Positions 54,879 through 63,211 of a stretch of 64,000 nucleotides of DNA are shown piece by piece. Every line of letters starts with the position of its first letter. The first letter of the stretch is position 1. This DNA comes from LGRD01 sp031378125 (lineage in GTDB: Bacteria > Pseudomonadota > Gammaproteobacteria > Burkholderiales > Burkholderiaceae_C): assembly GCA_031378125.1 (NCBI GenBank), contig JANNDW010000285.1, forward strand, positions 1 to 64,000, given 5' to 3'. The notes under the pieces are model-generated. The model saw only the letters and a list, made by a program, of their open reading frames with translations. It was not told where the DNA came from and searched no databases. The translations under genes were made by a program, and so were the position numbers.

Positions 54879-55387
54879 ACGGCCAGCTCGCACCAAAGAT
54901 GACCACGGCACAAGTCTGGGCCACGCTCGCGCAGGTGCTGGACCCGGAGGTGCCGGTGTTGTCGGTGGTCGAGCTGGGCATCGTGCGCGACGTGACGGTG
55001 CTGGGGCGCGCGGTCAGCGTGACCGTGACACCGACCTACTCGGGCTGCCCGGCCACCGACGTGATCCGCGACGACATCGTTGCCGCCCTCACAGCAGCCG
55101 GCGCCGACCACGTGCAGGTGCGGATGCAGCTCGCGCCCGCCTGGACCACCGATTGGATCGCACCCGAAGCGGCCGAGAAGCTGCGCCGCTATGGCATTGC
55201 ACCGCCGCATGTGTCTGGCACGCCGCTGGCGGCACAGCCGCTGCGCTTTCACCCGCGCGATTTGCACTGCCCGCGCTGCAACAGCCCACGCACCGAACAA
55301 CTCAGTGCCTTCGGCTCGACGGCTTGCAAGGCGCTTTTCCGCTGCCTGGCCTGCCGCGAGCCGTTCGAATATTTCAAGCCGATCTGA
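54872..55387 (+). CDS. paaD: Phenylacetate degradation Fe-S maturation factor PaaD
   Basis: 171 residues starting with a GTG at 54872 or 54875 that overlaps the paaC stop. The MIP18/DUF59 domain shows VLDPEVPVLSVVELGIVRDV and the conserved cysteine in TPTYSGCPATDVI. The C-terminal zinc-ribbon-like part has CPRCNS and CLACREPFEYFKPI. PaaD is needed for epoxidase activity, probably in Fe-S assembly. TGATG couples it to paaE. Confidence 0.95.
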   Translation: MVNGQLAPKMTTAQVWATLAQVLDPEVPVLSVVELGIVRDVTVLGRAVSVTVTPTYSGCPATDVIRDDIVAALTAAGADHVQVRMQLAPAWTTDWIAPEAAEKLRRYGIAPPHVSGTPLAAQPLRFHPRDLHCPRCNSPRTEQLSAFGSTACKALFRCLACREPFEYFKPI

Positions 55388-56451
55388 TGAGTTTTTCATT
55401 TCACCCGCTGCGCGTGGCCAGCGTGCACACCGACGCCGACGCGCTGGTGATCGGCTTCGAGGTGCCCGCCGCCTTGCGCGCGACGTTCGCCTTCACCCAA
55501 GGGCAGTACCTGACGCTTCGCGCTATCGTCGACGGCGTTGACCTGCGCCGCTCTTATTCAATCTGCAGTGGGCTGGACGACGGTGACTTGCGCGTCGGGA
55601 TTCGCCTGCTTCCCGGCGGCGCCTTCTCTGGCTGGGCAGTGAAGGCACTGCGCGTGGGTCAGACGCTCGATGTGCTGCCGCCGCAGGGACGCTTCTTCGT
55701 ACCCATCGATCCGTCAGCCGGGCGCCAGGTGTTGTTCATCGCCGCGGGGAGCGGCATCACCCCCATGTTGTCGCTGATCAAAACGATGCTGGTACGCGAA
55801 CCGCGAAGCAGCTTCACGCTGATCTACGGCAACCGGCGCCTGGCCACCACGATGTTCCGCGAGGAACTCGACGATCTGAAGAACCGCCACCTCGCGCGAT
55901 TCAGCATTCACCATGTGTTCTCGCGCGAGAGCCAGGACGCGCCGCTGTTCAATGGCCGGCTCGACACGCAGCGCATCTCCGCCTTCCTGCGCGCGCCGGT
56001 GCCTGCCCACACGGTGGACGAAGCCTTCGTCTGCGGACCGGCCGGCATGATCGACGACGCGCTCACTGCCCTCGGCGAGGCCGGCATGGACCCGCAACGC
56101 ATTCACGTCGAACGCTTCGGCGATGTGCACGCGGCCACCGCGCACCATGTCGAAGCCGGCGACGCCGACCAAGCGCAAGTCACGCTGGTGATTGACGGGC
56201 TGGGCCGCCAGATCGAGTTCCGCCTCAGCGACCCGTCCATCCTGGACGCCGCGCGGCGCAGCGGCCTGGACGTGCCTTACGCCTGCAAGGCCGGCGTGTG
56301 CTCCACCTGCAAGGGCAAGCTGCTCGAAGGCGAGGTGCGCATGGACCGCAACTTTGCCCTCACCCCGGCCGAGCTGGCGCAGGGCTTCGTACTGTGCTGC
56401 CAGTCGCACCCGCTGACCAGCAAGGTCGTCATCACGCTGGACCAGCGCTGA
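55387..56451 (+). CDS. paaE: Phenylacetyl-CoA epoxidase reductase PaaE
   Basis: 354 residues. An FAD/NAD(P) ferredoxin-reductase module (RRSYSICSG; FIAAGSGITPMLSLIKTML) is followed by a plant-type 2Fe-2S ferredoxin domain with CKAGVCSTCKGKLLEGE and the last ligand in CCQSHP. It transfers electrons from NADPH to the PaaABC oxygenase. It overlaps paaD and paaR by one base each. Confidence 0.97.
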   Translation: MSFSFHPLRVASVHTDADALVIGFEVPAALRATFAFTQGQYLTLRAIVDGVDLRRSYSICSGLDDGDLRVGIRLLPGGAFSGWAVKALRVGQTLDVLPPQGRFFVPIDPSAGRQVLFIAAGSGITPMLSLIKTMLVREPRSSFTLIYGNRRLATTMFREELDDLKNRHLARFSIHHVFSRESQDAPLFNGRLDTQRISAFLRAPVPAHTVDEAFVCGPAGMIDDALTALGEAGMDPQRIHVERFGDVHAATAHHVEAGDADQAQVTLVIDGLGRQIEFRLSDPSILDAARRSGLDVPYACKAGVCSTCKGKLLEGEVRMDRNFALTPAELAQGFVLCCQSHPLTSKVVITLDQR

Positions 56452-57050
56452 TGGCCCGCGCGCGTTCGGCCCATTTCGATGGCAACCGCGAAACCATTCT
56501 TCGCGCCGCCGCCGCGCTGTTCGCGCGCCAGGGCTTTCCGGGCACGTCGATGAGCGATCTGGCGCGCGCCTGCGGCATCTCCAAGCCGCTGCTGTACCAC
56601 TATGTCGACGACAAATACCAGTTGCTGCTGGAGATCACCGAAGGGCACGTCAGCCGGCTCGAAGCCTTGGTGGCCGAGGTGGGTGCGTTGAAACTGGACC
56701 CGCAGGATTCGCTGCGCCAGTTGATTGCGCGCTTCGTCCAGGAATACGCCCTCGCCCGCCACGACCATGGCGTGCTGACGCAGGATGTCAAGTTCCTCAG
56801 TGCCGCGGACCGCGAGCGGGTGCTGGGCATCGAGCGGCAGGTTGTGAATGCGTTCGCGCTGGCCATCACCCGGGCTCGCCCAGGCCTGCGGGGCAGCGCG
56901 TTGGACAAGCCGCTGACCATGCTGCTGTTCGGCATGATCAACTGGATGTTCACCTGGCTGCGCCCGGACGGGCGTCTCAGCCATGAGCAGATGGCGCCCA
57001 TCGTGGCCGATCTGTTCCTCGGGGGTCTGGGGGCCGTGCAGGCGCCCTGA
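56451..57050 (+). CDS. paaR: TetR-family regulator, probable phenylacetate repressor PaaR
   Basis: 199 residues. The N-terminal HTH is RETILRAAAALFARQGFPGT and ACGISKPLLYHYVDDKYQLL, typical TetR. In other beta-proteobacteria PaaR represses paa genes and responds to phenylacetyl-CoA. Its place as the last paa gene and the palindrome at 50058-50077 support this. The start is one base inside the paaE stop, and the following flavoprotein begins at its own stop. Confidence 0.88.
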   Translation: MARARSAHFDGNRETILRAAAALFARQGFPGTSMSDLARACGISKPLLYHYVDDKYQLLLEITEGHVSRLEALVAEVGALKLDPQDSLRQLIARFVQEYALARHDHGVLTQDVKFLSAADRERVLGIERQVVNAFALAITRARPGLRGSALDKPLTMLLFGMINWMFTWLRPDGRLSHEQMAPIVADLFLGGLGAVQAP

Positions 57051-58279
57051 TGCAGCAATTCGACGCGGTCGTCATCGGAGCCGGGGCGGCCGGTCTTCAT
57101 TGCGCCGCCATGGCCGGCCAGCTGGGACTGAAGCTGCTGTTGATCGACCACGCTTCGAGCGTGGCCGAGAAAATTCGCATCTCGGGCGGCGGGCGCTGCA
57201 ACTTCACCAACCGCGACACCAGCCCGGCGAATTTCCTGTCAGCCAATCCCGATTTCTGCCGCTCCGCGCTGGCGCGCTACACGCCGCAAGACTTCATCGC
57301 GCTGGTGCAGCGGCACGAAATTGGCTGGCACGAAAAGCACAAGGGTCAGTTGTTCTGCGACGGCTCCAGCGATCACATCATTGCCATGCTGCTGCGCGAA
57401 TGCGAACAAGGGCAAGTGATTCGCTGGCAACCGTGCGCTGTGCGCGAGGTGCGGCTGGCGTCGGCGTTCGAGCTCGACACCGACCGCGGGCCGGTGCGCG
57501 CCAGGTGCGTTGTCGTCGCCACCGGCGGGCTGTCGATCCCCAAGATTGGCGCCAGCGATTTTGGCTACCGGCTCGCACGCCAATTCGGCCACCGCGTCAT
57601 CGAGACCCGCCCTGCCTTGGTGCCTCTCACCTTCGAACCACAAAGCTGGGCACCGTTTGTGGCGCTCGCTGGCCTGTCGATGCAGGCCCGGGTCGAAACC
57701 GGCAGCGGCAAGACGGCTGGAGACTTTCTCGAAGACCTGCTGTTCACCCACCGCGGTATGAGCGGCCCGGCCATTTTGCAGATCTCCAGCTTCTGGCGAC
57801 CCGGCAACCCGCTGCGCATCGACCTGATGCCAGGCCTGGATTTGGAGACCGTGCTGGGCACGGCCAAGCGCCATTCGCGGCGCAAGCTGGGCAACGAACT
57901 GGCCGAGCTGATGCCGCGGCGCCTGGCCGATACCTGGCTGGCCACGCAGCCCGATCTCGCGGATCGGCCGATGACGGAACAGCGCGACCGCGACCTGTCG
58001 ACCCTGGCCCGGCAGCTCCACCACTGGGCGCTGGTGCCCAGCGGCACCGAGGGTTACCGCAAGGCCGAAGTCACCGCCGGCGGCGTGGACACGCACGAGC
58101 TCAGCTCCCAAACACTGCAGAGCCGCCGCGTCCCTGGCTTGTACTTCATCGGCGAGGTGGTCGACGTGACCGGCTGGCTCGGCGGCTACAACTTCCAATG
58201 GGCCTGGGCCAGCGCCGCCGCCTGTGCGCAGGCCCTGTCGGCGCGCATCCGCTCATCGGCGCCGCCCGGCACCCTCTGA
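57050..58279 (+). CDS. BaiN/HI0933-family FAD flavoprotein
   Basis: 409 residues. FAD-binding VIGAGAAGLHCAAMAGQLGLKLLLIDH and the family hallmark ISGGGRCNFTNRD are clear, with VATGGLSIPKIGASDFGY and the C-terminal GEVVDVTGWLGGYNFQWAWASG-like motif (here ASAAAC). The family is often annotated as NAD(P)/FAD oxidoreductase; characterised relatives act in bile-acid reduction, but no substrate can be given here. It overlaps paaR by one base, so it may be in the paa transcript. Confidence 0.88.
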   Translation: MQQFDAVVIGAGAAGLHCAAMAGQLGLKLLLIDHASSVAEKIRISGGGRCNFTNRDTSPANFLSANPDFCRSALARYTPQDFIALVQRHEIGWHEKHKGQLFCDGSSDHIIAMLLRECEQGQVIRWQPCAVREVRLASAFELDTDRGPVRARCVVVATGGLSIPKIGASDFGYRLARQFGHRVIETRPALVPLTFEPQSWAPFVALAGLSMQARVETGSGKTAGDFLEDLLFTHRGMSGPAILQISSFWRPGNPLRIDLMPGLDLETVLGTAKRHSRRKLGNELAELMPRRLADTWLATQPDLADRPMTEQRDRDLSTLARQLHHWALVPSGTEGYRKAEVTAGGVDTHELSSQTLQSRRVPGLYFIGEVVDVTGWLGGYNFQWAWASAAACAQALSARIRSSAPPGTL

Positions 58280-58362
58280 TGCCCGCCGTCAAGCGATATT
58301 GCGCGGCCTTTCGGGCCGGCATATAATTCCACCCTTTGCTGGCCATAGGACCCCACTCTTAA

Positions 58363-58575
58363 ATGACTACGATTCGCGTCAAAGAAAACGAGCCGTTCGA
58401 TGTGGCATTGCGCCGCTTCAAGCGCACCATCGAAAAACTCGGGCTTCTGACCGATCTGCGTGCCAGAGAGTTCTACGAAAAGCCCACCGCCGAACGCAAG
58501 CGCAAGAAGGCTGCGGCTGTGAAGCGCCATTTCAAACGCGTGCGCAGCATGCAGCTGCCGAAGAAACTGTTCTGA
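58363..58575 (+). CDS. rpsU: 30S ribosomal protein S21
   Basis: 70 residues, basic, starting MTTIRVKENEPFDVALRRFKR with the S21 tail VRSMQLPKKLF. It helps initiation on the 30S subunit. It is followed after a hairpin by yqeY. In many proteobacteria dnaG and rpoD come next, but here they do not. Confidence 0.98.
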   Translation: MTTIRVKENEPFDVALRRFKRTIEKLGLLTDLRAREFYEKPTAERKRKKAAAVKRHFKRVRSMQLPKKLF

Positions 58576-58612
58576 GTCGATTGATCTGAATCGTCGGGGT
58601 TCGCACCCTGGG

Positions 58613-58636
58613 AGCCCGCAACTCGCGGGCTTCGTT
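58613..58636 (+). terminator. Weak terminator-like hairpin between rpsU and yqeY
   Basis: AGCCCGC / GCGGGCT with a 5-base loop, followed by TCGTTGTTT. The U-tract is broken, so partial read-through to yqeY is expected; a similar rpsU attenuation is known in the E. coli macromolecular synthesis operon. Confidence 0.55.
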
Positions 58637-58685
58637 GTTTCAGCCGCCCCATTTCATGCCCAGCCTTTCTCGCGCCAAGACCACC

Positions 58686-59132
58686 ATGAGCCTCAAGGAC
58701 CAGATCACCGAAGACATGAAAACGGCCATGCGAGCCAAGGATGCGGCACGCCTGCTGACGATCCGCGGCCTGCTGGCCGCGTGCAAGCAGCGCGAGGTCG
58801 ATGAGCGCATCGTGCTCGACGACGTGGCGGTTATTGCAATCATCGACAAGCTCGTCAAGCAGCGCAAGGATTCCATCACCCAGTTCACCGCCGGCAACCG
58901 GCCCGACCTGGCCGACAAGGAAGCCGCCGAACTGCTGATACTCGAAAGCTACCTGCCGCAACGCCTGAACGCCGATGAAGTAGCGGTCGCGGTCAGCGCC
59001 ATCGTCGCGGAACTCGGCGCCAAAGGGCCGGGCGACATGGGCAAGGTGATGGGCGCAGTCAAGGCGCGGCTGGCCGGCAAGGCCGACATGGCGCTGGTGT
59101 CGGCCGCTGTCAAGCGCGCGCTCGGGCAATGA
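58686..59132 (+). CDS. yqeY: YqeY/GatB-like domain protein
   Basis: 148 residues starting MSLKDQITEDMKTAMRAKDAARL; segments such as KQRKDSITQFTAGNRPDLADKE and GKVMGAVKARLAGKADMALVSAAVKRAL are typical of YqeY, a small helical protein related to the GatB/Asn amidotransferase tRNA-binding tail. Its precise role is not established. Its stop overlaps a possible ATG of the next gene. Confidence 0.93.
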   Translation: MSLKDQITEDMKTAMRAKDAARLLTIRGLLAACKQREVDERIVLDDVAVIAIIDKLVKQRKDSITQFTAGNRPDLADKEAAELLILESYLPQRLNADEVAVAVSAIVAELGAKGPGDMGKVMGAVKARLAGKADMALVSAAVKRALGQ

Positions 59133-59155
59133 CTGTCAACCTTCGGAATCCCACG

Positions 59156-59500
59156 ATGAACGCTCCCTACACCCGTCAGCTCAGTGCCGATCTGTCAGTC
59201 GCGCCGCAACTCGATCCCGCCGCGATGGCCTGGGCCGCGCAGGCCGGGTTCAAGAGCGTGATCAACAACCGGCCCGATTTCGAAGCCGGCCCGGATCAGC
59301 CCAGCAACGCGTCGATCGAGGCAGCCGCCAAGGCGGTCGGGTTGGCCTACGCATTCCTGCCCGTGGACCCCACCGTCTTGACGGCAGGCGAAGTGGCGCG
59401 GTTCGCTGAGCTGTTGGCCAGCCTGCCCAAACCGATTCTGGCGTTCTGCCGTTCGGGTACGCGGTCGGGCAAGCTCTTTCACGCGGCCGTGGGCGCTTGA
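59156..59500 (+). CDS. TIGR01244/Blh-type phosphatase-like protein
   Basis: 114 residues from the ATG at 59156; a start at 59129 that overlaps the yqeY stop (ATGA) would add nine residues. A cysteine phosphatase-like loop CRSGTRSGK has the C-x4-R pattern (Cys98, Arg103). The N-terminus RQLSADLSVAPQLDP and GFKSVINNRPDFE match the family of small dual-specificity phosphatase-like proteins linked to sulfur metabolism or biofilm control. The substrate is unknown. Confidence 0.85.
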   Translation: MNAPYTRQLSADLSVAPQLDPAAMAWAAQAGFKSVINNRPDFEAGPDQPSNASIEAAAKAVGLAYAFLPVDPTVLTAGEVARFAELLASLPKPILAFCRSGTRSGKLFHAAVGA

Positions 59501-59559
59501 GCGGGTCAGGCCGGAACGTTGTTCGTTTCGCGTCTCGTCATCCGCGTCTCGTCACCCGA

Positions 59560-59576
59560 TAGGGAAATGTCCCCTG
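59560..59576. promoter_or_regulatory. Inverted repeat upstream of dctQM
   Basis: AGGGAAATGTCCCCT, an imperfect inverted repeat, lies about 170 bases upstream of dctQ. A nearly identical one lies upstream of dctP (63161-63176). It is a candidate operator shared by both TRAP units. The rest of the 248-base gap shows no clear promoter. Confidence 0.45.
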
Positions 59577-59748
59577 ACGGGAACCCATCGCGCCCTCTTA
59601 CACTGCGCCGTGGCCTTGTTCCTGGTTGACTTGTCTGCTTGCGTCGGTGGGTGACCACGGGTCATCGCAGGCACCTAAGAGAATCCGGTTCGATGAGCCG
59701 CTCAGCAGCGTTTAGCTCCCTCACTCCCGACACACGAAAGCGCCTTGC

Positions 59749-60288
59749 ATGAATGCTTTGCTTTCCTTGTCCCGGCTCATCGACGCGATCACCGACAAGT
59801 TCGGCGACATCGCGAAGTGGGCGGTCTTGGCGTCTTGCTTCATCAGTGCTGCGAATGCGATCGTTCGCTATGTGGCCAACTACAGCTCGAACGCGTACCT
59901 GGAAATCCAGTGGTACATGTTTGCGGCCTGCGTGATGCTCGGCGCGGCGCAGGTGCTGCGGGTCAACGAGCATGTAAGGGTCGATGTGATCTACGGCCTT
60001 TTCTCAGGCCGGACTCAGGCGTTGATCGACCTCTTCGGCCTGTTGCTGTTCCTGATGCCCGTGATGGTGGTGATGATCTATTACTCGTTGCCGATGTTCC
60101 TGTCGATGTACCAAACGGGCGAAATGTCCAGCAACGCCAGCGGCCTGATTCGTTGGCCCGCGATGCTGATGCTGCCGCTGGGCTTTACGCTCTTGCTGGC
60201 TCAGGGCCTGTCCGAAATCATCAAACGCGTGGCCTGGTTGGCACACAAGTACGACGCCGACTTCCACTACGAGAGACCGCTGCAATGA
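59749..60288 (+). CDS. dctQ: TRAP transporter small permease (DctQ type)
   Basis: 179 residues with four hydrophobic segments, e.g. AVLASCFISAANAIVRYV and LFGLLLFLMPVMVVMIYYSL. The short loop with EIQWYMFAACVMLGAAQVLRVNEHVRVD is typical of DctQ. It associates with DctM for sodium-driven import of organic acids. Its stop overlaps the dctM start (ATGA). Confidence 0.92.
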   Translation: MNALLSLSRLIDAITDKFGDIAKWAVLASCFISAANAIVRYVANYSSNAYLEIQWYMFAACVMLGAAQVLRVNEHVRVDVIYGLFSGRTQALIDLFGLLLFLMPVMVVMIYYSLPMFLSMYQTGEMSSNASGLIRWPAMLMLPLGFTLLLAQGLSEIIKRVAWLAHKYDADFHYERPLQ

Positions 60289-61865
60289 GCATGGAGACGT
60301 TTGCCCCGCTGATGTTTGCGGGGCTCATCTTTGTACTGATGATCGGCTTCCCGGTGGCGTTTTCGTTGTCGGCGCTGGGGTTGGGCTGCGGCTTCTTTGC
60401 TGTCTACATGGGCTGGTTCCCGGCATCGTTCATGACGGCCCTGCCCTTGAACGTGTTCGGCATTCTCTCGAACGACCTTCTGCTGGCCATCCCGTTCTTC
60501 ACGCTGATGGGCACGATGCTCGAAAAATGCGGCCTGGCCGAGGACATGCTCGACTCCATGGGCCAGCTCTTCGGCCCGGTCCGGGGCGGCCTCGGTTACT
60601 CGGTCATCATCGTCGGCTTCATCCTCGGCGCGATCACCGGAACGGTTGCGGGGCAGGTCATCGCAATGGCGATGATTTCGCTGCCGGTGATGATGCGCTG
60701 GGGCTACAACATGCGCTATGCCACCGGTGTGCTGGCGGCCTCGGGCACGATCACCCAACTGGTGCCTCCGTCGTTGGTTCTCATCGTGCTCGCCGACCAG
60801 TTGGGAAAGCCGGTGGGCGACATGTACAAGGGTGCCTGGGGCCCATCGATCATTCAGGTGCTTTTGTTCGCGCTGTACACCTTCATGTTGTCGCGCCTGC
60901 GGCCGGAGCATGTGCCCGGTGTGCCAAAGTCGGCTCGAACGCTGCAGGGCTGGTCGCTCTGGTCCAAGTGCCTGCGCGGCATCATCCCGTCGGCAGTTCT
61001 TATCTTCACGGTGCTCGGCAGCATGGGCGGGCTGCCGGGCCTGAACACCGCGATTGCAACCCCGACGGAAGCCGGCGCCATGGGTGCGGTCGGTGCGTTC
61101 ATTCTGGCCGCGATGCACAAGCGCCTAAACTGGGTCTTGATCAAGGAGGCCATGCTCAGCACCATGCGCCTCACCGCCATGGTGGTGTTCATTCTGATCG
61201 GCTCGCGCGTGTTCTCGTTGGTGTTCCAGGGGGTCGACGGTGGCAAGTGGATCGAGCACATGCTGTCCGGCCTGCCGGGGGGCCAACTGGGCTTCCTGAT
61301 TGCCGTCAATATCTTCATCTTCTTCCTGGCGTTCTTCCTCGACTTCTTCGAGATCGCGTTCATCATCATCCCGTTTCTTGCGCCTGTCGCGGACAAGCTC
61401 GGCATCGACATGATCTGGTTCGGCGTGATGATCTGCGTGAATATGCAAACCAGCTTCATGCACCCGCCGTTCGGCTTCGCGCTGTTCTACCTGCGCGGAA
61501 TTTCCGATACGCTGTTCAAGAACAAAGCGCTGCCGCGCAAGGTCGAGTCCAAGGACATCTACCTTGGCGCCATTCCCTGGGTGGCGATGCAACTTATCCT
61601 GGTGGCGATCGTGATCTTCGTTCCGGAGACAGTGACCGTGTTTCTCGACAAGGAAAAGGTGCTGGACATCAACAAGGCCGGCGAAGCGATTGAGCGGATG
61701 GGGGGTGGCCGAACGAAAGCGCCGGTCCCTGCGGTCGACCCGGCGCAAGGCTTGTCGCCCGCTGATGCGGCGTCCGCTGCAAGCGGTTCAAGCTCCTCAA
61801 CGGACGCTGAAGACCCGATGGAAGCGATCAAGCGGGCGCTCGAGCAGGACAAGTCGAAAAAGTAG
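60285..61865 (+). CDS. dctM: TRAP transporter large permease (DctM type, TakP-like system)
   Basis: 526 residues with about twelve hydrophobic segments. Family regions: LLAIPFFTLMGTMLEKCGLAEDML, GAITGTVAGQVIAMAMISLPVMMRWGYN and PTEAGAMGAVGAF. The FLDFFEIAFIIIPFLAP and MQTSFMHPPFGFALFYLRG segments fit the long DctM branch that works with TakP-type binding proteins for 2-oxo acids. The C-terminal 50 residues are a Ser/Ala-rich, charged tail. Confidence 0.92.
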   Translation: MSMETFAPLMFAGLIFVLMIGFPVAFSLSALGLGCGFFAVYMGWFPASFMTALPLNVFGILSNDLLLAIPFFTLMGTMLEKCGLAEDMLDSMGQLFGPVRGGLGYSVIIVGFILGAITGTVAGQVIAMAMISLPVMMRWGYNMRYATGVLAASGTITQLVPPSLVLIVLADQLGKPVGDMYKGAWGPSIIQVLLFALYTFMLSRLRPEHVPGVPKSARTLQGWSLWSKCLRGIIPSAVLIFTVLGSMGGLPGLNTAIATPTEAGAMGAVGAFILAAMHKRLNWVLIKEAMLSTMRLTAMVVFILIGSRVFSLVFQGVDGGKWIEHMLSGLPGGQLGFLIAVNIFIFFLAFFLDFFEIAFIIIPFLAPVADKLGIDMIWFGVMICVNMQTSFMHPPFGFALFYLRGISDTLFKNKALPRKVESKDIYLGAIPWVAMQLILVAIVIFVPETVTVFLDKEKVLDINKAGEAIERMGGGRTKAPVPAVDPAQGLSPADAASAASGSSSSTDAEDPMEAIKRALEQDKSKK

Positions 61866-61904
61866 GCTCACCGTTGTTGGCGACCCCCCACCGGGTCACA
61901 AGAA

Positions 61905-61941
61905 AAAAGGGGCTGCGGCAATGCCGAAGCCCCTTTTCTTG
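61905..61941. terminator. Terminator between dctM and dctP
   Basis: AAAAAGGGGCT pairs with AGCCCCTTTTCTT around a 13-base loop containing GCGGCAATGCCG; A and T runs on both sides make it a likely bidirectional terminator for the convergent genes. Confidence 0.85.
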
Positions 61942-62006
61942 TTCAAGTTCTCATTCAAGTCCGCATTGCCCTCCGCACGCTCCACCCCGGTGGAGTGGCG
62001 CCGTGA

Positions 62007-63089
62007 CTACAGCTTGGCACTCTGCATGTAGTCGTCGAAGCCGGCCTCAGTGAAGCGGAACCACAGGTTCGCGTCGCGTCGGAAAGCAGAGAAATCTTCG
62101 TAGACTTTCTTCCAGGCCGGGTTGCTGGCCGAGAGTTCGGCGTACAGCGCCATCGACTCCTTGAAGGCACCATCCATCACGTCCTTCGGGAAACGGAACA
62201 GCTTGGTACCGCCCGCCACGAGCCTTTTCAGCGCGGCAGAATTCCTGCCGTCGTACTTGGCCTGCATGTCGGTGTGTGCGAAAGCGGCCGCGGCTTCGAT
62301 GATCGCCTTGTACTCGCCCGAAAGCGCCTCATACGCCTTGATGTTGACGTGCAGGTCCAGTTGGGGGCCGCCTTCCCAATAGCCAGGGTAGGCGTAGTAC
62401 TGGGCGATCTTCTGGAAGCCGAGTTTTTCGTCGTCGTAGGGGCCGACCCACTCGGCGGCATCGATGGTCCCCTTTTCCAGCGCGGTGTAGATCTCCCCGC
62501 CGGGAATGTTTGCCGCCACGCCGCCGATTCGCTCGAACACCTTGCCGCTGAAGCCGCCGGTGCGGAACTTGACGCCCTTGAGGTCGGCCAATGACTTGAT
62601 TTCCTTGCGCCACCAGCCACCCATCTGCGCGCCCGTGTTGCCCATCGGGAAGCTGATGATGTTGAAGTTGCGATAGAACTCGCGCATCAGCTTGAGGCCG
62701 TTGCCTTCGTACATCCAGGCCGTCATCTGGCGGCTGTTCAAGCCAAACGGAATCGCGCAGCCGAGCGCAAAGGTCGGGTCCTTGCCGAAGTAATAGTAGG
62801 GGGCGGTGTTGGCGCACTCAACCGTCGCGTTTTGGACCGCGTCGACGGTGCCGAACGCAGGCACTATTTCGCCGGCGGCGTGGGTGGAAATAACGAACTT
62901 CCCGCCGGTCATGTCGCTGACATGCTTGGCGAAAACATCCGCGACGCCGAACAGCGTATCCAGCGACTTCGGAAAGCTCGATGTCAGACGCCAGCGAAGA
63001 CTGGCCTGCGCGTGCACGATGGCCGGCGCGGCGCCGGCGGCCAACACACCGGCAAGACCGGTTTGTCGAATGAAGGAACGACGTTCCAT
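62007..63089 (-). CDS. dctP: TRAP transporter substrate-binding protein (DctP/TakP-like)
   Basis: 360 residues with a Tat signal (RRSFIRQTG) ending near VHAQA. Family segments include GVKFRTGGFSGKVFERIGG, the binding region PGGEIYTALEKGTIDAAEWVGPYDD and EFYRNFNIISFPMGN. The TakP-like branch binds 2-oxo monocarboxylates or related acids, but the ligand here is not proven. It is convergent with dctQM, not in the same operon, and has its own promoter region at 63090-63211 with an inverted repeat. Confidence 0.92.
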   Translation of the reverse strand: MERRSFIRQTGLAGVLAAGAAPAIVHAQASLRWRLTSSFPKSLDTLFGVADVFAKHVSDMTGGKFVISTHAAGEIVPAFGTVDAVQNATVECANTAPYYYFGKDPTFALGCAIPFGLNSRQMTAWMYEGNGLKLMREFYRNFNIISFPMGNTGAQMGGWWRKEIKSLADLKGVKFRTGGFSGKVFERIGGVAANIPGGEIYTALEKGTIDAAEWVGPYDDEKLGFQKIAQYYAYPGYWEGGPQLDLHVNIKAYEALSGEYKAIIEAAAAFAHTDMQAKYDGRNSAALKRLVAGGTKLFRFPKDVMDGAFKESMALYAELSASNPAWKKVYEDFSAFRRDANLWFRFTEAGFDDYMQSAKL

Positions 63090-63160
63090 TGAAGACTCCT
63101 TAGGTGAAGCGAACAGACTCAGGCCGATCGGATTTTAGGTTTGCGCATCGCCCGGTTTCC

Positions 63161-63176
63161 CAGGGATTTACCCCTG
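63161..63176. promoter_or_regulatory. Inverted repeat upstream of dctP
   Basis: CAGGGATTTACCCCTG, matching the repeat upstream of dctQM (59560-59576) in both arms, with a spacer one base shorter. It lies 72 bases upstream of the dctP ATG. This is the region between dctP and pmbA. Confidence 0.5.
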
Positions 63177-63211
63177 CGAAAACAGCGCAGTTCAAGCCCC
63201 GCCGAGATGCA

